Assembly: GCA_964586595.1 (NCBI GenBank) | Contig: CAZPHB010000015.1 | Location: 1 to 64,000, forward strand | Length of the DNA stretch: 64,000 nt | Source of the DNA: REEB481 sp964586595 | GTDB lineage: Bacteria > Bacteroidota > Bacteroidia > NS11-12g > UBA955 | Direction: 5' to 3' | Part shown: positions 18,418-27,744 of the stretch, piece after piece | Layout: each line of letters begins with the position of its first letter | Numbering within the stretch: position 1 is the first letter of the stretch | Notes under the pieces: generated by a model | The model's database searches: none | Told to the model about the DNA's origin: nothing | Seen by the model: only the letters and a program-made list of their open reading frames with translations | Translations under genes and position numbers: made by a program

Positions 18418-19872
18418 TCAAGGGTAAGGGATGCGGTAGCGGCCAACAAGTGCTTCCATCTGCGCTTCGGTCTGCACGGGAGTCAGTACCAACCCACGGT
18501 AGGTAGCACTCCAAGATTCCGGGATGCCGTATTTCGGATCAGGGAGCTGATAAGCTTTGCCGGGCGCTGAACGCAGGCCAGGTCCGAGGTAATAGACCCG
18601 ATCATAATCACGGAACCAGAATTTCTGCGGATAAATTTCCAAGGCAAAATGCATGTTGGTATCCCGATGCCGGAGCAGGTAATAATGTGCGATGCTGTGG
18701 CCAATGATGAGTGTTGTTCCGGGCTGTCCGGGTGGCAATTCCCGCTCCAGCCATTGCAGTACACGCTCCGGATCGCGCTCCTCGCGTTGTAAAATCCCCA
18801 GTGCCATCCTGCCGGAATACGGCAGCACCATCAAGAAAGCCACGGGCAACAGCACCAGGCGGTAGGACTTTTTCCATGGAAGTTTTTCCAGCAGCAGCCA
18901 CTGCGCCAAAACTACATACATCAGCAGGTGGTGCGGGGGCAGATATCGATGGTGTGGCGCCAAAATCAGCAGCCATGTCAGATCCTGTAGCATCCACATC
19001 CAGGCCGGCATGGCCTGAAGTGTTCGTCCGTGAACACGGGCCAGCCGGATGGCAGGAATCCAGGTGCACACATGGAGCAAGGGCATCCACGGCTGTTCTT
19101 TAAAGTACGGCCAGTAGCGCGCCACAACATGATCGTATAATTTGGATGTGGAGGCACCATGCATGGCCGCCTGTCCCTGAAGTTGTTGCCACCATGCGGT
19201 AAATGGCGCATCCAGCCAAAGGAAATAGGCCAACGTTGGGGCGGCGAACAACATCGGTGCAAGCCAGAAGCGAAACGTTCCCCACCAATGCGGCAACTGG
19301 AAAAGCATGCCTGCGCCAATGGCGGGCCAAAGTTTCGGATGCGCCATAAACAGCAATCCTGCAAGGATGGGCACAGCCAAATGCTTTGGATGTTTGAAGT
19401 TCAGGAACAGCCAGAGCGACAACAGCGACAACTCCAGCGTTTCGCTGCGCACACTGCGCAGGATTTCAAACACCGCTTTATCAAACAGGAGCATGGCAAG
19501 CAACAACAAAGACCAGGCAGGATGAAGTTTCCAAACCTGGTTCAGCAGCAGGTAAAAGCTGAATGCCGCGAGGAGAAACAGAAGAAGAAATGGAAGGCGT
19601 ACCCAAAAAAGCTCCCAGGGTAAATACTGCAAATTGAGCATGTGGAACCACTCAACGAGGGGCAGGTAACACATAAACTTCTGTTCGGCACCTTGATTTG
19701 GCCACAATACACTCGAGAAAGTTCCTTTCAGATGCCATTGGACCGCGGGGTCCAGATTCATGGTTTCATCCAGCCAGGCTACCGGAACCTGCGCCAGATT
19801 GATGAGCACAGGCAAGGCAAAGACTGTGAGCAGCAGGAAGGGCAATATGTTTTGCCGGCGAAGATTCATCAT
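18418..19872 (-). CDS. Polytopic membrane protein, GT-C glycosyltransferase-like
   Basis: A 484-aa membrane protein with about ten hydrophobic helices. The first periplasmic loop has the sequence AWLDETMNLDPAVQW with an Asp-Glu pair, the position of the catalytic acidic pair in GT-C (ArnT/PMT-like) transferases. The C-terminal 120 residues form a soluble domain. A polyprenyl-phosphate-sugar-using transferase is a reasonable guess, but acceptor and sugar are unknown. It converges on ftsZ. The start is one of two adjacent ATGs (19872 or 19869). Confidence 0.6.
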   Translation of the reverse strand: MMNLRRQNILPFLLLTVFALPVLINLAQVPVAWLDETMNLDPAVQWHLKGTFSSVLWPNQGAEQKFMCYLPLVEWFHMLNLQYLPWELFWVRLPFLLLFLLAAFSFYLLLNQVWKLHPAWSLLLLAMLLFDKAVFEILRSVRSETLELSLLSLWLFLNFKHPKHLAVPILAGLLFMAHPKLWPAIGAGMLFQLPHWWGTFRFWLAPMLFAAPTLAYFLWLDAPFTAWWQQLQGQAAMHGASTSKLYDHVVARYWPYFKEQPWMPLLHVCTWIPAIRLARVHGRTLQAMPAWMWMLQDLTWLLILAPHHRYLPPHHLLMYVVLAQWLLLEKLPWKKSYRLVLLPVAFLMVLPYSGRMALGILQREERDPERVLQWLERELPPGQPGTTLIIGHSIAHYYLLRHRDTNMHFALEIYPQKFWFRDYDRVYYLGPGLRSAPGKAYQLPDPKYGIPESWSATYRGLVLTPVQTEAQMEALVGRYRIPYP

Positions 19873-19903
19873 GCGAAGTCAGGCGACCAGGCGCCGCCAC
19901 ACA

Positions 19904-20398
19904 TCATTCCAGCTCGATAAGCACCTGGTTCTTTTCAACCGGTGTACCCGGCTTCACCAGAATCTGCTTCACCTTTCCAGTACCCGGCGATTTGATTACG
20001 TTTTCCATCTTCATGGCTTCCAGCACCAGCACCTTGTCGCCGGCGTTCAACGTATCGCCTTCCGCTACTTCCAGACGAAGCACCAGGCCGGGCATTGGCG
20101 CTTTGATGTTGTTCACCTTGTTGGAAGTGGTTTTATCCATACCAAGGTCGTGCAGCAGCCGGTCAAATGCGTCTGAAAGCACCACTTCATGAAGGTGGTT
20201 GTTCATGCGCAAAACCACTTTCTTTTCCGTGGAATGAATGGCGAGCACTTCCACGTCGTAGCTGCGGTTTCCGGCAATCATGTGAAACCTGCGCTCGGAA
20301 ATTGGATGTATGTCCAGTGAATCCATACCATCCGCGACCCAATGGCCCCCGGCTTCGCCAAGCGCTATTTCTTTTCCGTGGAGTTTTGCCGTCAGCAT
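19904..20398 (-). CDS. Biotin carboxyl carrier-type subunit
   Basis: A protein of about 164 aa whose C-terminal 75 residues form a biotinyl/lipoyl domain: IKAPMPGLVLRLEV...VLEAMKMENVI, with the lysine of the EAMKME motif as the biotin site. The N-terminal half (LDIHPISERRFHMIAGNRSYDVEVL) matches small carrier subunits of acyl-CoA carboxylases in Bacteroidota. It would carry CO2 between carboxylase and transferase subunits encoded elsewhere. An alternative start lies at 20410. It follows the polyprenyl synthase gene by about 33 bp on the same strand. Confidence 0.85.
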   Translation of the reverse strand: MLTAKLHGKEIALGEAGGHWVADGMDSLDIHPISERRFHMIAGNRSYDVEVLAIHSTEKKVVLRMNNHLHEVVLSDAFDRLLHDLGMDKTTSNKVNNIKAPMPGLVLRLEVAEGDTLNAGDKVLVLEAMKMENVIKSPGTGKVKQILVKPGTPVEKNQVLIELE

Positions 20399-20431
20399 AG
20401 CTGCAAACATAAGGAAAATGCACAGCGCGGG

Positions 20432-21409
20432 TTAATGACGGCGGTCAATCACAAAATCAACCAGCTTGCGCATATCCACAGGATATCCATCCTGTTCCAA
20501 CACAGGTTCAATGGCTGCAAAAGCTTCTGCTTTCAATTTTGACATCACCGCACGCGCGTATTCCATACCACCCTGCGCCGTTACAAACGCTGTAACCTGC
20601 TTGAGTTTTTCCCGATCTGATTTATTCCCTTTTATGAGGCGCAGCATGGATTTAGCCTCTGCAGACGGAACTTGTTTCAATGCGTGAATCAGCGGCAGGG
20701 TGAGTTTTTTTTCGCGGATGTCAATTCCTGTTGGCTTGCCGCTCTCGTTATCTCCAAAATCAAACAAGTCGTCGCGAATTTGAAAAGCCAGGCCGATGCG
20801 TTCGCCAAACAGTCGAAACTGTTCCACCCGGGCAACATCGGAACCTGCAGAAGCAGCGCCAATGGCACAACAGGAGGCGATGAGCGATGCTGTTTTTTGA
20901 CGGATAATCTCGAAGTAAATTTCTTCGGTAATGTCCAGGAAGCGGCTGCGTTCCAGCTGCATCAGCTCACCTTCGCTCATATCGCGAACCGCCCGACTGG
21001 TGATTTTGAGGAGGTCAAAATCATCATGTTCAATACTCAGCAACAAGCCCCGGCTCAGCAGATAATCGCCCACCAGCACGGCTATTTTGTTCTTCCATAG
21101 CGCATTGATGCTGAAGAACCCGCGGCGCGCATAGCTTTCATCAACCACATCATCATGGACCAGTGTAGCGGTATGCAGCAGTTCAACCAGTGCTGCAGCG
21201 CGGTAGGTGCGTTCATTAATTCCGCCGCACAGTTGTGCACTGTACATCACGAACAAGGGCCTGATTTGCTTCCCTTTACGCCTGATGATGTAGTTCATGA
21301 TGGTGTTGAGCAGTGGCACCCTGCTCTTCATGCTCATGGCAAAAAGCTGTTCAAAAGCAGCAAGATCCTGCGCTATGGGCGCCTGCAGTTCTTTTAGGGT
21401 GATGGCCAT
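20432..21409 (-). CDS. Long-chain trans-polyprenyl diphosphate synthase
   Basis: A 325-aa isoprenyl synthase that elongates allylic diphosphates with IPP, typically for the menaquinone side chain. The first aspartate-rich motif is LVHDDVVDE near residue 87 and the second is FQIRDDLFDF near residue 215; GKQIRPLFV binds diphosphate. It is close to octaprenyl/solanesyl synthases (IspB-like) but chain length cannot be read. ATG at 21409 is preferred; 21418 is also possible. Confidence 0.88.
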   Translation of the reverse strand: MAITLKELQAPIAQDLAAFEQLFAMSMKSRVPLLNTIMNYIIRRKGKQIRPLFVMYSAQLCGGINERTYRAAALVELLHTATLVHDDVVDESYARRGFFSINALWKNKIAVLVGDYLLSRGLLLSIEHDDFDLLKITSRAVRDMSEGELMQLERSRFLDITEEIYFEIIRQKTASLIASCCAIGAASAGSDVARVEQFRLFGERIGLAFQIRDDLFDFGDNESGKPTGIDIREKKLTLPLIHALKQVPSAEAKSMLRLIKGNKSDREKLKQVTAFVTAQGGMEYARAVMSKLKAEAFAAIEPVLEQDGYPVDMRKLVDFVIDRRH

Positions 21410-21461
21410 GCGCGGCAAAACTAATAGAACAATTCCTCTTCAGCCGCGCTATTTTTGTGGT

Positions 21462-22154
21462 GTGAATCGCATCATCCTTCTCATCATGCTCGTTGCCGCA
21501 ACATCCTGCAAGAGCCGCAAAGTTGTTCCTGAAAAAGATGTTGTTACCGTTGCTCCGTCCAACGGATTTGTGCGCCTGATGCCTGCCCCGGGAGATTCCA
21601 TGATCCACGACAGCCTGCACCGTCCCATCATGCCGGATACTGCTGCTGCGCGTAATGTGAAACCCGACACCTTCCCTTCCATTGCCGCCAATTCCAAAAG
21701 CATGGCTGTATATAACAAACTCCTCAACGACCTGAACCTGGAATGGGATGCGGAAGATGCCGCGTCGCCCAGCAACCGCGATCAATTCATGGAAGTGCTT
21801 GCTGCTCAGTATCCTGGCTTCAACCTCGATTCCAGGATGCAGGAACAACTTCAGAACGCGCTTCAGGGAACCGAAATTTTTGTTGCCGGTGGTGCCTGGT
21901 GCGACGACACAAGGCGAGAAGTGCCCAAGCTTGCTTCCATATTGGATCAATGTAATTTCCCTGCGGAGCAATTTCACTACAGCGGGGTAAACCGGGCCAA
22001 GAAGCCACTCAATGCCAATGGCTTTGCCGCCAAACCTGGCCTTACACTGGTTCCGTTGATTGCAGTGTACCGGAACGGCTCAGAAATTGGCCGCATTACC
22101 GAAACGCCCCGCAAGAGTCTGGAGGCAGACCTGCTGAACATCCTGCGCAAATAG
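21462..22154 (+). CDS. Thioredoxin-like lipoprotein with WCDD active-site variant
   Basis: A protein of about 230 aa with an N-terminal hydrophobic segment ending AATSC, a plausible lipobox, so probably an exported lipoprotein. The C-terminal half is thioredoxin-like (FVAGGAWCDDTRREVPKLASIL) but the second active-site cysteine is replaced, giving WCDD rather than WCxxC. It therefore cannot do ordinary dithiol chemistry; similar WCxD-type proteins occur in Bacteroidota. The start is uncertain: GTG at 21462 fits the signal peptide, and a perfect -7 element TATTTTTG sits at 21450-21457, which would make it almost leaderless. Confidence 0.65.
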   Translation: MNRIILLIMLVAATSCKSRKVVPEKDVVTVAPSNGFVRLMPAPGDSMIHDSLHRPIMPDTAAARNVKPDTFPSIAANSKSMAVYNKLLNDLNLEWDAEDAASPSNRDQFMEVLAAQYPGFNLDSRMQEQLQNALQGTEIFVAGGAWCDDTRREVPKLASILDQCNFPAEQFHYSGVNRAKKPLNANGFAAKPGLTLVPLIAVYRNGSEIGRITETPRKSLEADLLNILRK

Positions 22155-22338
22155 GCAAACCGCTTTACCCAGCGCGCTGCACGAAGCCAGCACAGCTGCG
22201 CTCAATGGGTCTGCTTCAAATTATTTCGTGTACATCAATTGGGTTTAACCCGGGCAGTTTCGAGGATCCGCATCGCTGCGCTTCACCGGCTTGCCGGGAA
22301 TATTGCCTGAGCAATTTGGAACCACTGGTTGCATGCTG

Positions 22339-22950
22339 TTACAGCAGAATCACCAATCCTACCACCGTAACCACAAACAAACCAACGCCTACGCCGTAGG
22401 AAGTCCAGATTTTCTTACTCTTGATTTTTTTCGCTTCGTACAGGTAGCCATCGCGGTAAGATTTGTTGTTGTCAAACAATGCCTCATCCGGCAAGCCAAG
22501 TCTTTGTTTGTCGGGCGTTTTCACCGACATCAAGGCTGAAGGCAATGCGCTGAGCCCACTGGTGAAGAGTGCAAGAAAACCCATACCCACAGAAACCGTA
22601 CGTGCCGGTCCATAACCAAAATAGTGATTGCGCGCATCTTCCACCCCCTGCATGTAGGTTCCCTGAACAGCAGAATCGCGAACCTCAGATCTTGGCGCTT
22701 CAGCAGGCATCGGATTCAATATCAAATCACCACCTGTTTCGTATTGGATTTTGTGGATCATGGATTTAGAAACTCCATACACCGGACCTGAACGAGAGGT
22801 CCAAAGCACATAATCCACATCGCTGCGGTTGATGGTTTTCACCTTACACAAGATTACCTCCTTGTTCAACAGCGTCATGGTGTCCTGAGCCATGATGATT
22901 CCAGCAAAGTGCAGTGCGATTGCTGCAAGTATTGATTTATAAAGTTTCAT
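22339..22950 (-). CDS. Exported protein of unknown function with C-terminal membrane helix
   Basis: A 203-aa protein with a signal peptide (MKLYKSILAAIALHFAGIIMAQ), a small beta-rich segment (LNKEVILCKVKTINRSDVDYVLW) that resembles modules common in Bacteroidota secreted proteins, a hydrophobic stretch near residue 115 and a strong C-terminal helix (YGVGVGLFVVTVVGLVILL). I do not recognise a function. It starts 2 nt after the amylase gene and may be its operon partner. Confidence 0.6.
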   Translation of the reverse strand: MKLYKSILAAIALHFAGIIMAQDTMTLLNKEVILCKVKTINRSDVDYVLWTSRSGPVYGVSKSMIHKIQYETGGDLILNPMPAEAPRSEVRDSAVQGTYMQGVEDARNHYFGYGPARTVSVGMGFLALFTSGLSALPSALMSVKTPDKQRLGLPDEALFDNNKSYRDGYLYEAKKIKSKKIWTSYGVGVGLFVVTVVGLVILL

Positions 22951-22951
22951 T

Positions 22952-25297
22952 TCAGTATAGATAGTCAAATCGATTTGGGGCGAGCGTTAACCGTACTTCA
23001 TTGCCCGTGCGCTGCACTTTGTTGCCGCACAGGGAGTGCGATGGCGCATCAGACAGGGAAAAAGTTCTGGGTGTTTTCCCGCTGTAGAACACACAAACAA
23101 TCTTCTTGCCAAAGTAATTGCGTTCCAGCACCAGACTTTCCTGATCGGCACTGATGATGCGCACATCGCCATAGCTCAGGGCCAGGTGATTCCGCCGCAT
23201 CCTTGCCAGCCTTGCAAACATGTCGCGCTGCGCCAGCTGCATGGAATTCAGTGAATCAAAGCGCATCATCCTGCGGCTGTCCGGGTCATTGGCACCGGGC
23301 ATGCCAACCTCATCGCCGTAATACATTACGGGAATGCCTGGTACCGCGCACATAAACGCAAACAATGCCTGCAACTGATGAAAGGATGCTTCATTGCTGT
23401 TGACAATAGTCCGATCCCAGCCTGCCTGTTTGGTGCTGCCGCTTTCCGGAATGCTGCCATCAGCCAGCGACACAAACCTGGGCCGATCCTGATTACCGGT
23501 GATGTTGCCCATCAGGTGGTGGCTGCCATACCATTCCATGCTTTCCCGCAGCACTTCTTCCAGATGCTTCATGCCAAACGGTTTGCTGAATGCGGCCACA
23601 GCAGCATCGTACAGATTGAAGTCGAATTGGGCATCGAGCATGCCGCTGCCAAGGTAACCGCTGATTAACTCCGGACTTCCGTAGGTTTCACCGATCTGGA
23701 ACAAAGCGCGTCCTGAATCCGTTTCGCTGATGCGCTGCTTCAGCTTGCGGGTAAGTGCCCTCCAGAACGCCTCAGGAATATGCTTGGTGGCATCGTGGCG
23801 GAAGCCATCAGCCGGGAACTGTTCCAGCCACCAAACAGCGCTGTCCGACAAGCGGGCCACCACTTCAGGATTGCTGAAGTTGAAGGTGGGCAGGAAGTCA
23901 TCAAACCAGGTGCTGAGGCGGTATTCATCCCAGCGTTCGGTGTTTTTTGTTCCATCGGGAAGCAAGAGGCTGCTGAACCATTCCGGATGTTCACGGAACA
24001 AATGGTGTTCCTGATGTACGTGATGCGCCACATAATCGAGCAGTACATTGATGCCGTGGCTGTGTGCCACGCTGATGAGTTCTTTCAGCTCTTCGGGTGT
24101 ACAAAACCTCGGATCGGTGCGCGTACTGCTGATGGGCCAATAGCCGTGGTAGGCACTGAATTTTGTAGCTGGCTTTGGCCATTGGCCATAAGGACCTTCC
24201 GGGTTTAAAATCACCGGCGAAATCCACAAGGTGCTTATGCCCAATCCGGAAAAATATCCATCGCGGATCTTGCGGGTGATGCCCGCCACATCGCCACCGT
24301 GAAAATCTACCCTTGGATGCACATCAGGGCGATTCAGTGGGCGGTCGTTGGATGGATTGCCATTGAAAAAGCGGTCAATCATCGGATTATAGATGACCGT
24401 TGCGTGCAGGTCACTGCGTTTCAGTGCAGCGGTATCAACAAGTACCTTTCCGCGTTCCAGCGGAATCAACACATCATTGCCGCTGCGGTTTTGATCGTAC
24501 ACCCAGATGCGCAGGTGGCTGCGTTCTTTTGTACGCGCCTGCTTCGGAATTTCGAAAGTGACAAAACCCTGAGCGCTGTCCCAGGGCAATTCATGATTCT
24601 CCCAAAGGGCCAAAATACCTGCGCCTGCCGTCATGCTCAAACGCACCTGCGTTCCGGTAAATGCTTTGGTGGCTATATAGGGCGCGGTGCCGGCGGAACC
24701 TGTTCGGCGCAGCGAATTCCAGCCGCCCATGCCATTGCTGATGCTGTCTTTGTTTGAAGGATCGCGGAATTCATGTCCGCCATCGGCAACCAAAACGTAT
24801 TGGTGGTTTCCGGGACCAAGCCAGCAGGAATATGTCCAGCGCCCCTGCTTCCATTCCATGACGCCGGCCTTCGGATTCCAGCCGTTGAAACTGCCCTTTA
24901 CGGCCATGGAAACACGGCGCTGTTCAGGGTCGGCAAAGGAAAATGTTTGCCAGGATTTACGGCTCTTCCGCAGCGGGGCAGTATAGGCGTATCCGCCCAT
25001 CCAAAAATGCAAAGCGCCCATGGCAGGAGCATTGCTGTCGGCAACAAGCAAGGCAGTATCGGCGCCGGGAAGCCAGCTTACCCTATAACCGGAACTACTG
25101 CTCAAGCTGTCCACTTTGCGCACATCGGCAACTACATCATTCAGATACAAAACAGTGGGAACAGGTTGCAGCTGTATCACCGAAGTGAGGCTTTTTATGA
25201 GGGCAACTTCGGGAATGCGGGCACTGCGGTGGAAATTACAGCCACCAATCACCACCAATCCCAGGAAACACAGTCGAGACAGGTTATTCATCATCAT
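22952..25297 (-). CDS. GH13 alpha-amylase family lipoprotein
   Basis: A glycoside hydrolase of about 781 aa, probably an exported lipoprotein (lipobox VIGGC about 18 residues into the sequence). The N-terminal part has a CBM48/early-set-like module (GSFNGWNPKAGVMEWKQGRWTYSCWLGPG without the spacing fully certain). The catalytic barrel shows DYVAHHVHQEHH (region I-like), DGFRHDATKH with the nucleophile Asp, IGETYG with the acid/base Glu, and GNITGNQDRP as region IV. It likely degrades maltodextrins or starch in the periplasm or on the surface. Three consecutive ATGs (25297, 25294, 25291) could start it. It follows trmN6 on the same strand. Confidence 0.85.
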   Translation of the reverse strand: MMMNNLSRLCFLGLVVIGGCNFHRSARIPEVALIKSLTSVIQLQPVPTVLYLNDVVADVRKVDSLSSSSGYRVSWLPGADTALLVADSNAPAMGALHFWMGGYAYTAPLRKSRKSWQTFSFADPEQRRVSMAVKGSFNGWNPKAGVMEWKQGRWTYSCWLGPGNHQYVLVADGGHEFRDPSNKDSISNGMGGWNSLRRTGSAGTAPYIATKAFTGTQVRLSMTAGAGILALWENHELPWDSAQGFVTFEIPKQARTKERSHLRIWVYDQNRSGNDVLIPLERGKVLVDTAALKRSDLHATVIYNPMIDRFFNGNPSNDRPLNRPDVHPRVDFHGGDVAGITRKIRDGYFSGLGISTLWISPVILNPEGPYGQWPKPATKFSAYHGYWPISSTRTDPRFCTPEELKELISVAHSHGINVLLDYVAHHVHQEHHLFREHPEWFSSLLLPDGTKNTERWDEYRLSTWFDDFLPTFNFSNPEVVARLSDSAVWWLEQFPADGFRHDATKHIPEAFWRALTRKLKQRISETDSGRALFQIGETYGSPELISGYLGSGMLDAQFDFNLYDAAVAAFSKPFGMKHLEEVLRESMEWYGSHHLMGNITGNQDRPRFVSLADGSIPESGSTKQAGWDRTIVNSNEASFHQLQALFAFMCAVPGIPVMYYGDEVGMPGANDPDSRRMMRFDSLNSMQLAQRDMFARLARMRRNHLALSYGDVRIISADQESLVLERNYFGKKIVCVFYSGKTPRTFSLSDAPSHSLCGNKVQRTGNEVRLTLAPNRFDYLY

Positions 25298-25334
25298 GAT
25301 AAAGGCCCTGCAATTTAAGACCTGCCTTTGGGAA

Positions 25335-26063
25335 TCAAATACGTGCCGGCGGATCCAGAAACAGATAATAAGGTGCCAGCAATTCAGTGGCACGGGCGCT
25401 GTATTCATGGCCAATTTTCAACAGGAGCTGTTCTTCGGCAGCAGGCGGCTGCCCATCCCGGGCAAACACCGCGAAATGCAGATGCGCAGCTTTTTCCGGC
25501 GCATGCCGCACCACACAGCGCCGAACGGGGAACCAGCCAACTGTTGAAGCCTGTTGTTCCAGAAGGGCCATTGTTTGTGGAGGGAGCATGACATGGAATC
25601 GCCCATCCGGGCTGAGCAGGCGTTGCACCACCTCGACCAGCGCTTCCGGACTCAGTCCGAACTGACCATGCCGCGCAAGCTGTTTCCGCTGCTCAGGATT
25701 TGGCAAATCACGCATGAAGAACGGCGGATTGCACACGATGGCATCAAAAGTTTCTCCCGTTTGCCAATGGCGCACATCTCCCTGAAACAGCTGCAAGCGT
25801 TGCTTCCAGGGAGCAGCATTAAAATTAGCGGCGGCATCTATACAGGCCCCGGCTTCTACTTCTACCGCCGTAAAATGTGTATGGGGAAAACGCTGAGCGA
25901 GCATCAATGCCAGCAAACCCGTTCCGGTGCCTACATCAAGCACCCTGCGCGCAACATGCAACTGAATCCAGGCACCAAACAAGCAGGCATCGGTGCTGAT
26001 GCGCATCGCTGCATGATTTTGTACCATGTGAAATTGCCTGAACTGGAAATACGACTGAGCCAA
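25335..26063 (-). CDS. tRNA1(Val) adenine-N6 methyltransferase, YfiC/TrmN6-like
   Basis: A 242-aa class I methyltransferase. SAM-binding motif I is VLDVGTGTGLLALMLA near residue 41, and the catalytic IVCNPPFF near residue 110 is the NPPF/Y motif of N6-adenine methylases. The N-terminus FRQFHMVQNHAAMRISTDACLFGAW is characteristic of the YfiC family that modifies A37 of tRNA-Val. Upstream gene of the amylase on the same strand. Confidence 0.88.
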   Translation of the reverse strand: MAQSYFQFRQFHMVQNHAAMRISTDACLFGAWIQLHVARRVLDVGTGTGLLALMLAQRFPHTHFTAVEVEAGACIDAAANFNAAPWKQRLQLFQGDVRHWQTGETFDAIVCNPPFFMRDLPNPEQRKQLARHGQFGLSPEALVEVVQRLLSPDGRFHVMLPPQTMALLEQQASTVGWFPVRRCVVRHAPEKAAHLHFAVFARDGQPPAAEEQLLLKIGHEYSARATELLAPYYLFLDPPARI

Positions 26064-26142
26064 GGATCCTCGGTTTTAGAATTAATTGCAAGTTGAAGCA
26101 TCCCATCGAACAATTTTACGCCTGTGGTGTATTATTTAGGTG

Positions 26143-26478
26143 ATGAACATGAACCGACTTACAGCCGGCGCACTGCTTGGATGCGCTTTACTTACTGCAC
26201 TGATGACCACTTCCTGCAAGAAGGAAAGTACTGCTTTTGAACATGCGGCCATGCGGCCCTGGTTCGACAGCAAATGCGGATCCTGCCATGGAAAAGGAGG
26301 CAGCAACCGCATTTCCTGGGCATACAACCCCGATGACTATGCGGGAAGCATCCAGGGGAAAATCAGCAAGATTTACAGCGAGGTGTACAACAAGAAATCG
26401 ATGCCGCCAGGCGGCGCATCACAGGCTGAGCTTGATGCGTTCAAGGCCTGGTACGACGCGGGTTATCCTGCAAAGTAA
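26143..26478 (+). CDS. Small c-type cytochrome-like lipoprotein
   Basis: A protein of about 111 aa with a lipoprotein signal (ALLTALMTTSC) and one heme c site C-G-S-C-H near residue 43, plus a downstream methionine (KKSMPPGG) as likely sixth ligand. The chain is short for cytochrome c but covers the heme-binding core. It probably carries electrons in the periplasm or on the outer membrane. The start may be 26143 or 26152. It abuts the convergent ABC gene directly. Confidence 0.72.
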   Translation: MNMNRLTAGALLGCALLTALMTTSCKKESTAFEHAAMRPWFDSKCGSCHGKGGSNRISWAYNPDDYAGSIQGKISKIYSEVYNKKSMPPGGASQAELDAFKAWYDAGYPAK

Positions 26479-27204
26479 TCATTGCCCACCGGCAAAGAGG
26501 AACAGCTTGGCTGCTTCGGGATTGCCGGCCGGGCCGGGCAGGTGCCTGCCCAAACGATTGTTGTCGAGGAACAATAAATCGTCGGCACGTGGCAAAAAGA
26601 CCTCGGTATCGTGTGTGCTGACGATGACCAGCTTTTGGAATTCGTGGGCGAGCCGTTGCAACATTTCAGCGAGTTCCCTTTTGGCGGCAAAATCGAGAAA
26701 CGCGCTGGGTTCATCAAGCAACAGCACCGGAGTATCCTGAGCCAGCGCACGTGCCAAGAGTACCTTCTGCTTTTCACCATCGCTCATCTTGCCAAAATAC
26801 GCCCCTGAAAGATGCGCCGCCCCTGCGGTTTCAAGTGCCATCATGATGCGTTCCTGTCGTTCTTGTTCGGATAGATGACGCTGTCGAAACAATGCTGTGC
26901 CCACCAATTCAGCTCCGGTAAACGATGATGCTGCAGGCCGGGCTGTAAAAACAAGCGAGAATACCGCGCTGCGGCTCAGCGGATCGAGGCTCGCCACCGC
27001 TTGTTCATTCCAAAGAACGGCGCCGCTGTAAGGGGCTAACAATCCGCATAAAGTATGCAGCAACGTGGTTTTCCCGGCGCCATTATGACCTGCCAGCACC
27101 CAAAGCGCACCTTGGGCAGCCTCAAAAGAAAGTGGCTCGGCAAGCAGTGGTTTCCCTGCGCCCGGATAACCGGTTTGAAGTGCTATTGCCTGTAGGCCAT
27201 TCAA
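26479..27204 (-). CDS. ABC transporter ATPase, FepC/BtuD-like
   Basis: An ATPase of about 241 aa with Walker A GHNGAGKTT, signature MSDGEKQKVLLARAL, Walker B VLLLDEPSAFLD and switch His in VSTHD. The short coupling subunit resembles iron-chelate/cobalamin importers, but no permease or binding protein is nearby. The frame is open to 27387, inside the divergent gene; no suitable ATG exists between, so a TTG at 27204 is my best start. CATCTTTG on the minus strand 10 nt before it is a near-consensus -7 element. Confidence 0.75.
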   Translation of the reverse strand: MNGLQAIALQTGYPGAGKPLLAEPLSFEAAQGALWVLAGHNGAGKTTLLHTLCGLLAPYSGAVLWNEQAVASLDPLSRSAVFSLVFTARPAASSFTGAELVGTALFRQRHLSEQERQERIMMALETAGAAHLSGAYFGKMSDGEKQKVLLARALAQDTPVLLLDEPSAFLDFAAKRELAEMLQRLAHEFQKLVIVSTHDTEVFLPRADDLLFLDNNRLGRHLPGPAGNPEAAKLFLFAGGQ

Positions 27205-27216
27205 AGCCCTGCAAAG

Positions 27217-27744
27217 ATGAAGATTAATCGTGAACTTCGTCCCGTGGCGCTTCAACTCATCCCATGCAACACCCAGGCACATTTCGGCGCGGTGCAACAG
27301 CTTGCGCACGACATCTGGCAACGACATTATCCGGGCATCATCAGCCAAGAGCAGATATCGTTCATGCTGGAAAGAAATTACAGCCAAACAGCATTGATGC
27401 AGCAGGAACGCGAAGGCCAGGAATTGTACCTGATTGGCACATCAGAAGCGGCAATCCAGGGCTTTTTGGGTGTTTACCCGCGCAACAACAATGAACTGTT
27501 CATCTCCAAATGGTACATCCGCACCGAACTCCACGGACAAGGGATTGGCAGAAACTCATTCCTGCTCCTGAAACAGCACTACCCAAACATTCACTGCATG
27601 CGCCTCCAGGTAAACCGACAAAACTACAAGGCCATAAACTTTTACTTCTCCATAGGTTTCTGGATTGAACGCTGTGCCGATTTTGACATCGGAAACGGCT
27701 ACTTCATGAATGATTTCATCATGATCTGGAAGCCGGAGTTTTAA
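27217..27744 (+). CDS. GNAT-family N-acetyltransferase
   Basis: A 175-aa GNAT acetyltransferase. Acetyl-CoA motif A is seen as ISKWYIRTELHGQGIGRNSFLLL near residue 93, followed by motif B LQVNRQNYKAINFYFSIGF. Substrate unknown. It is divergent from the ABC ATPase and its tail overlaps the convergent globin gene by 4 bp. Confidence 0.82.
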   Translation: MKINRELRPVALQLIPCNTQAHFGAVQQLAHDIWQRHYPGIISQEQISFMLERNYSQTALMQQEREGQELYLIGTSEAAIQGFLGVYPRNNNELFISKWYIRTELHGQGIGRNSFLLLKQHYPNIHCMRLQVNRQNYKAINFYFSIGFWIERCADFDIGNGYFMNDFIMIWKPEF

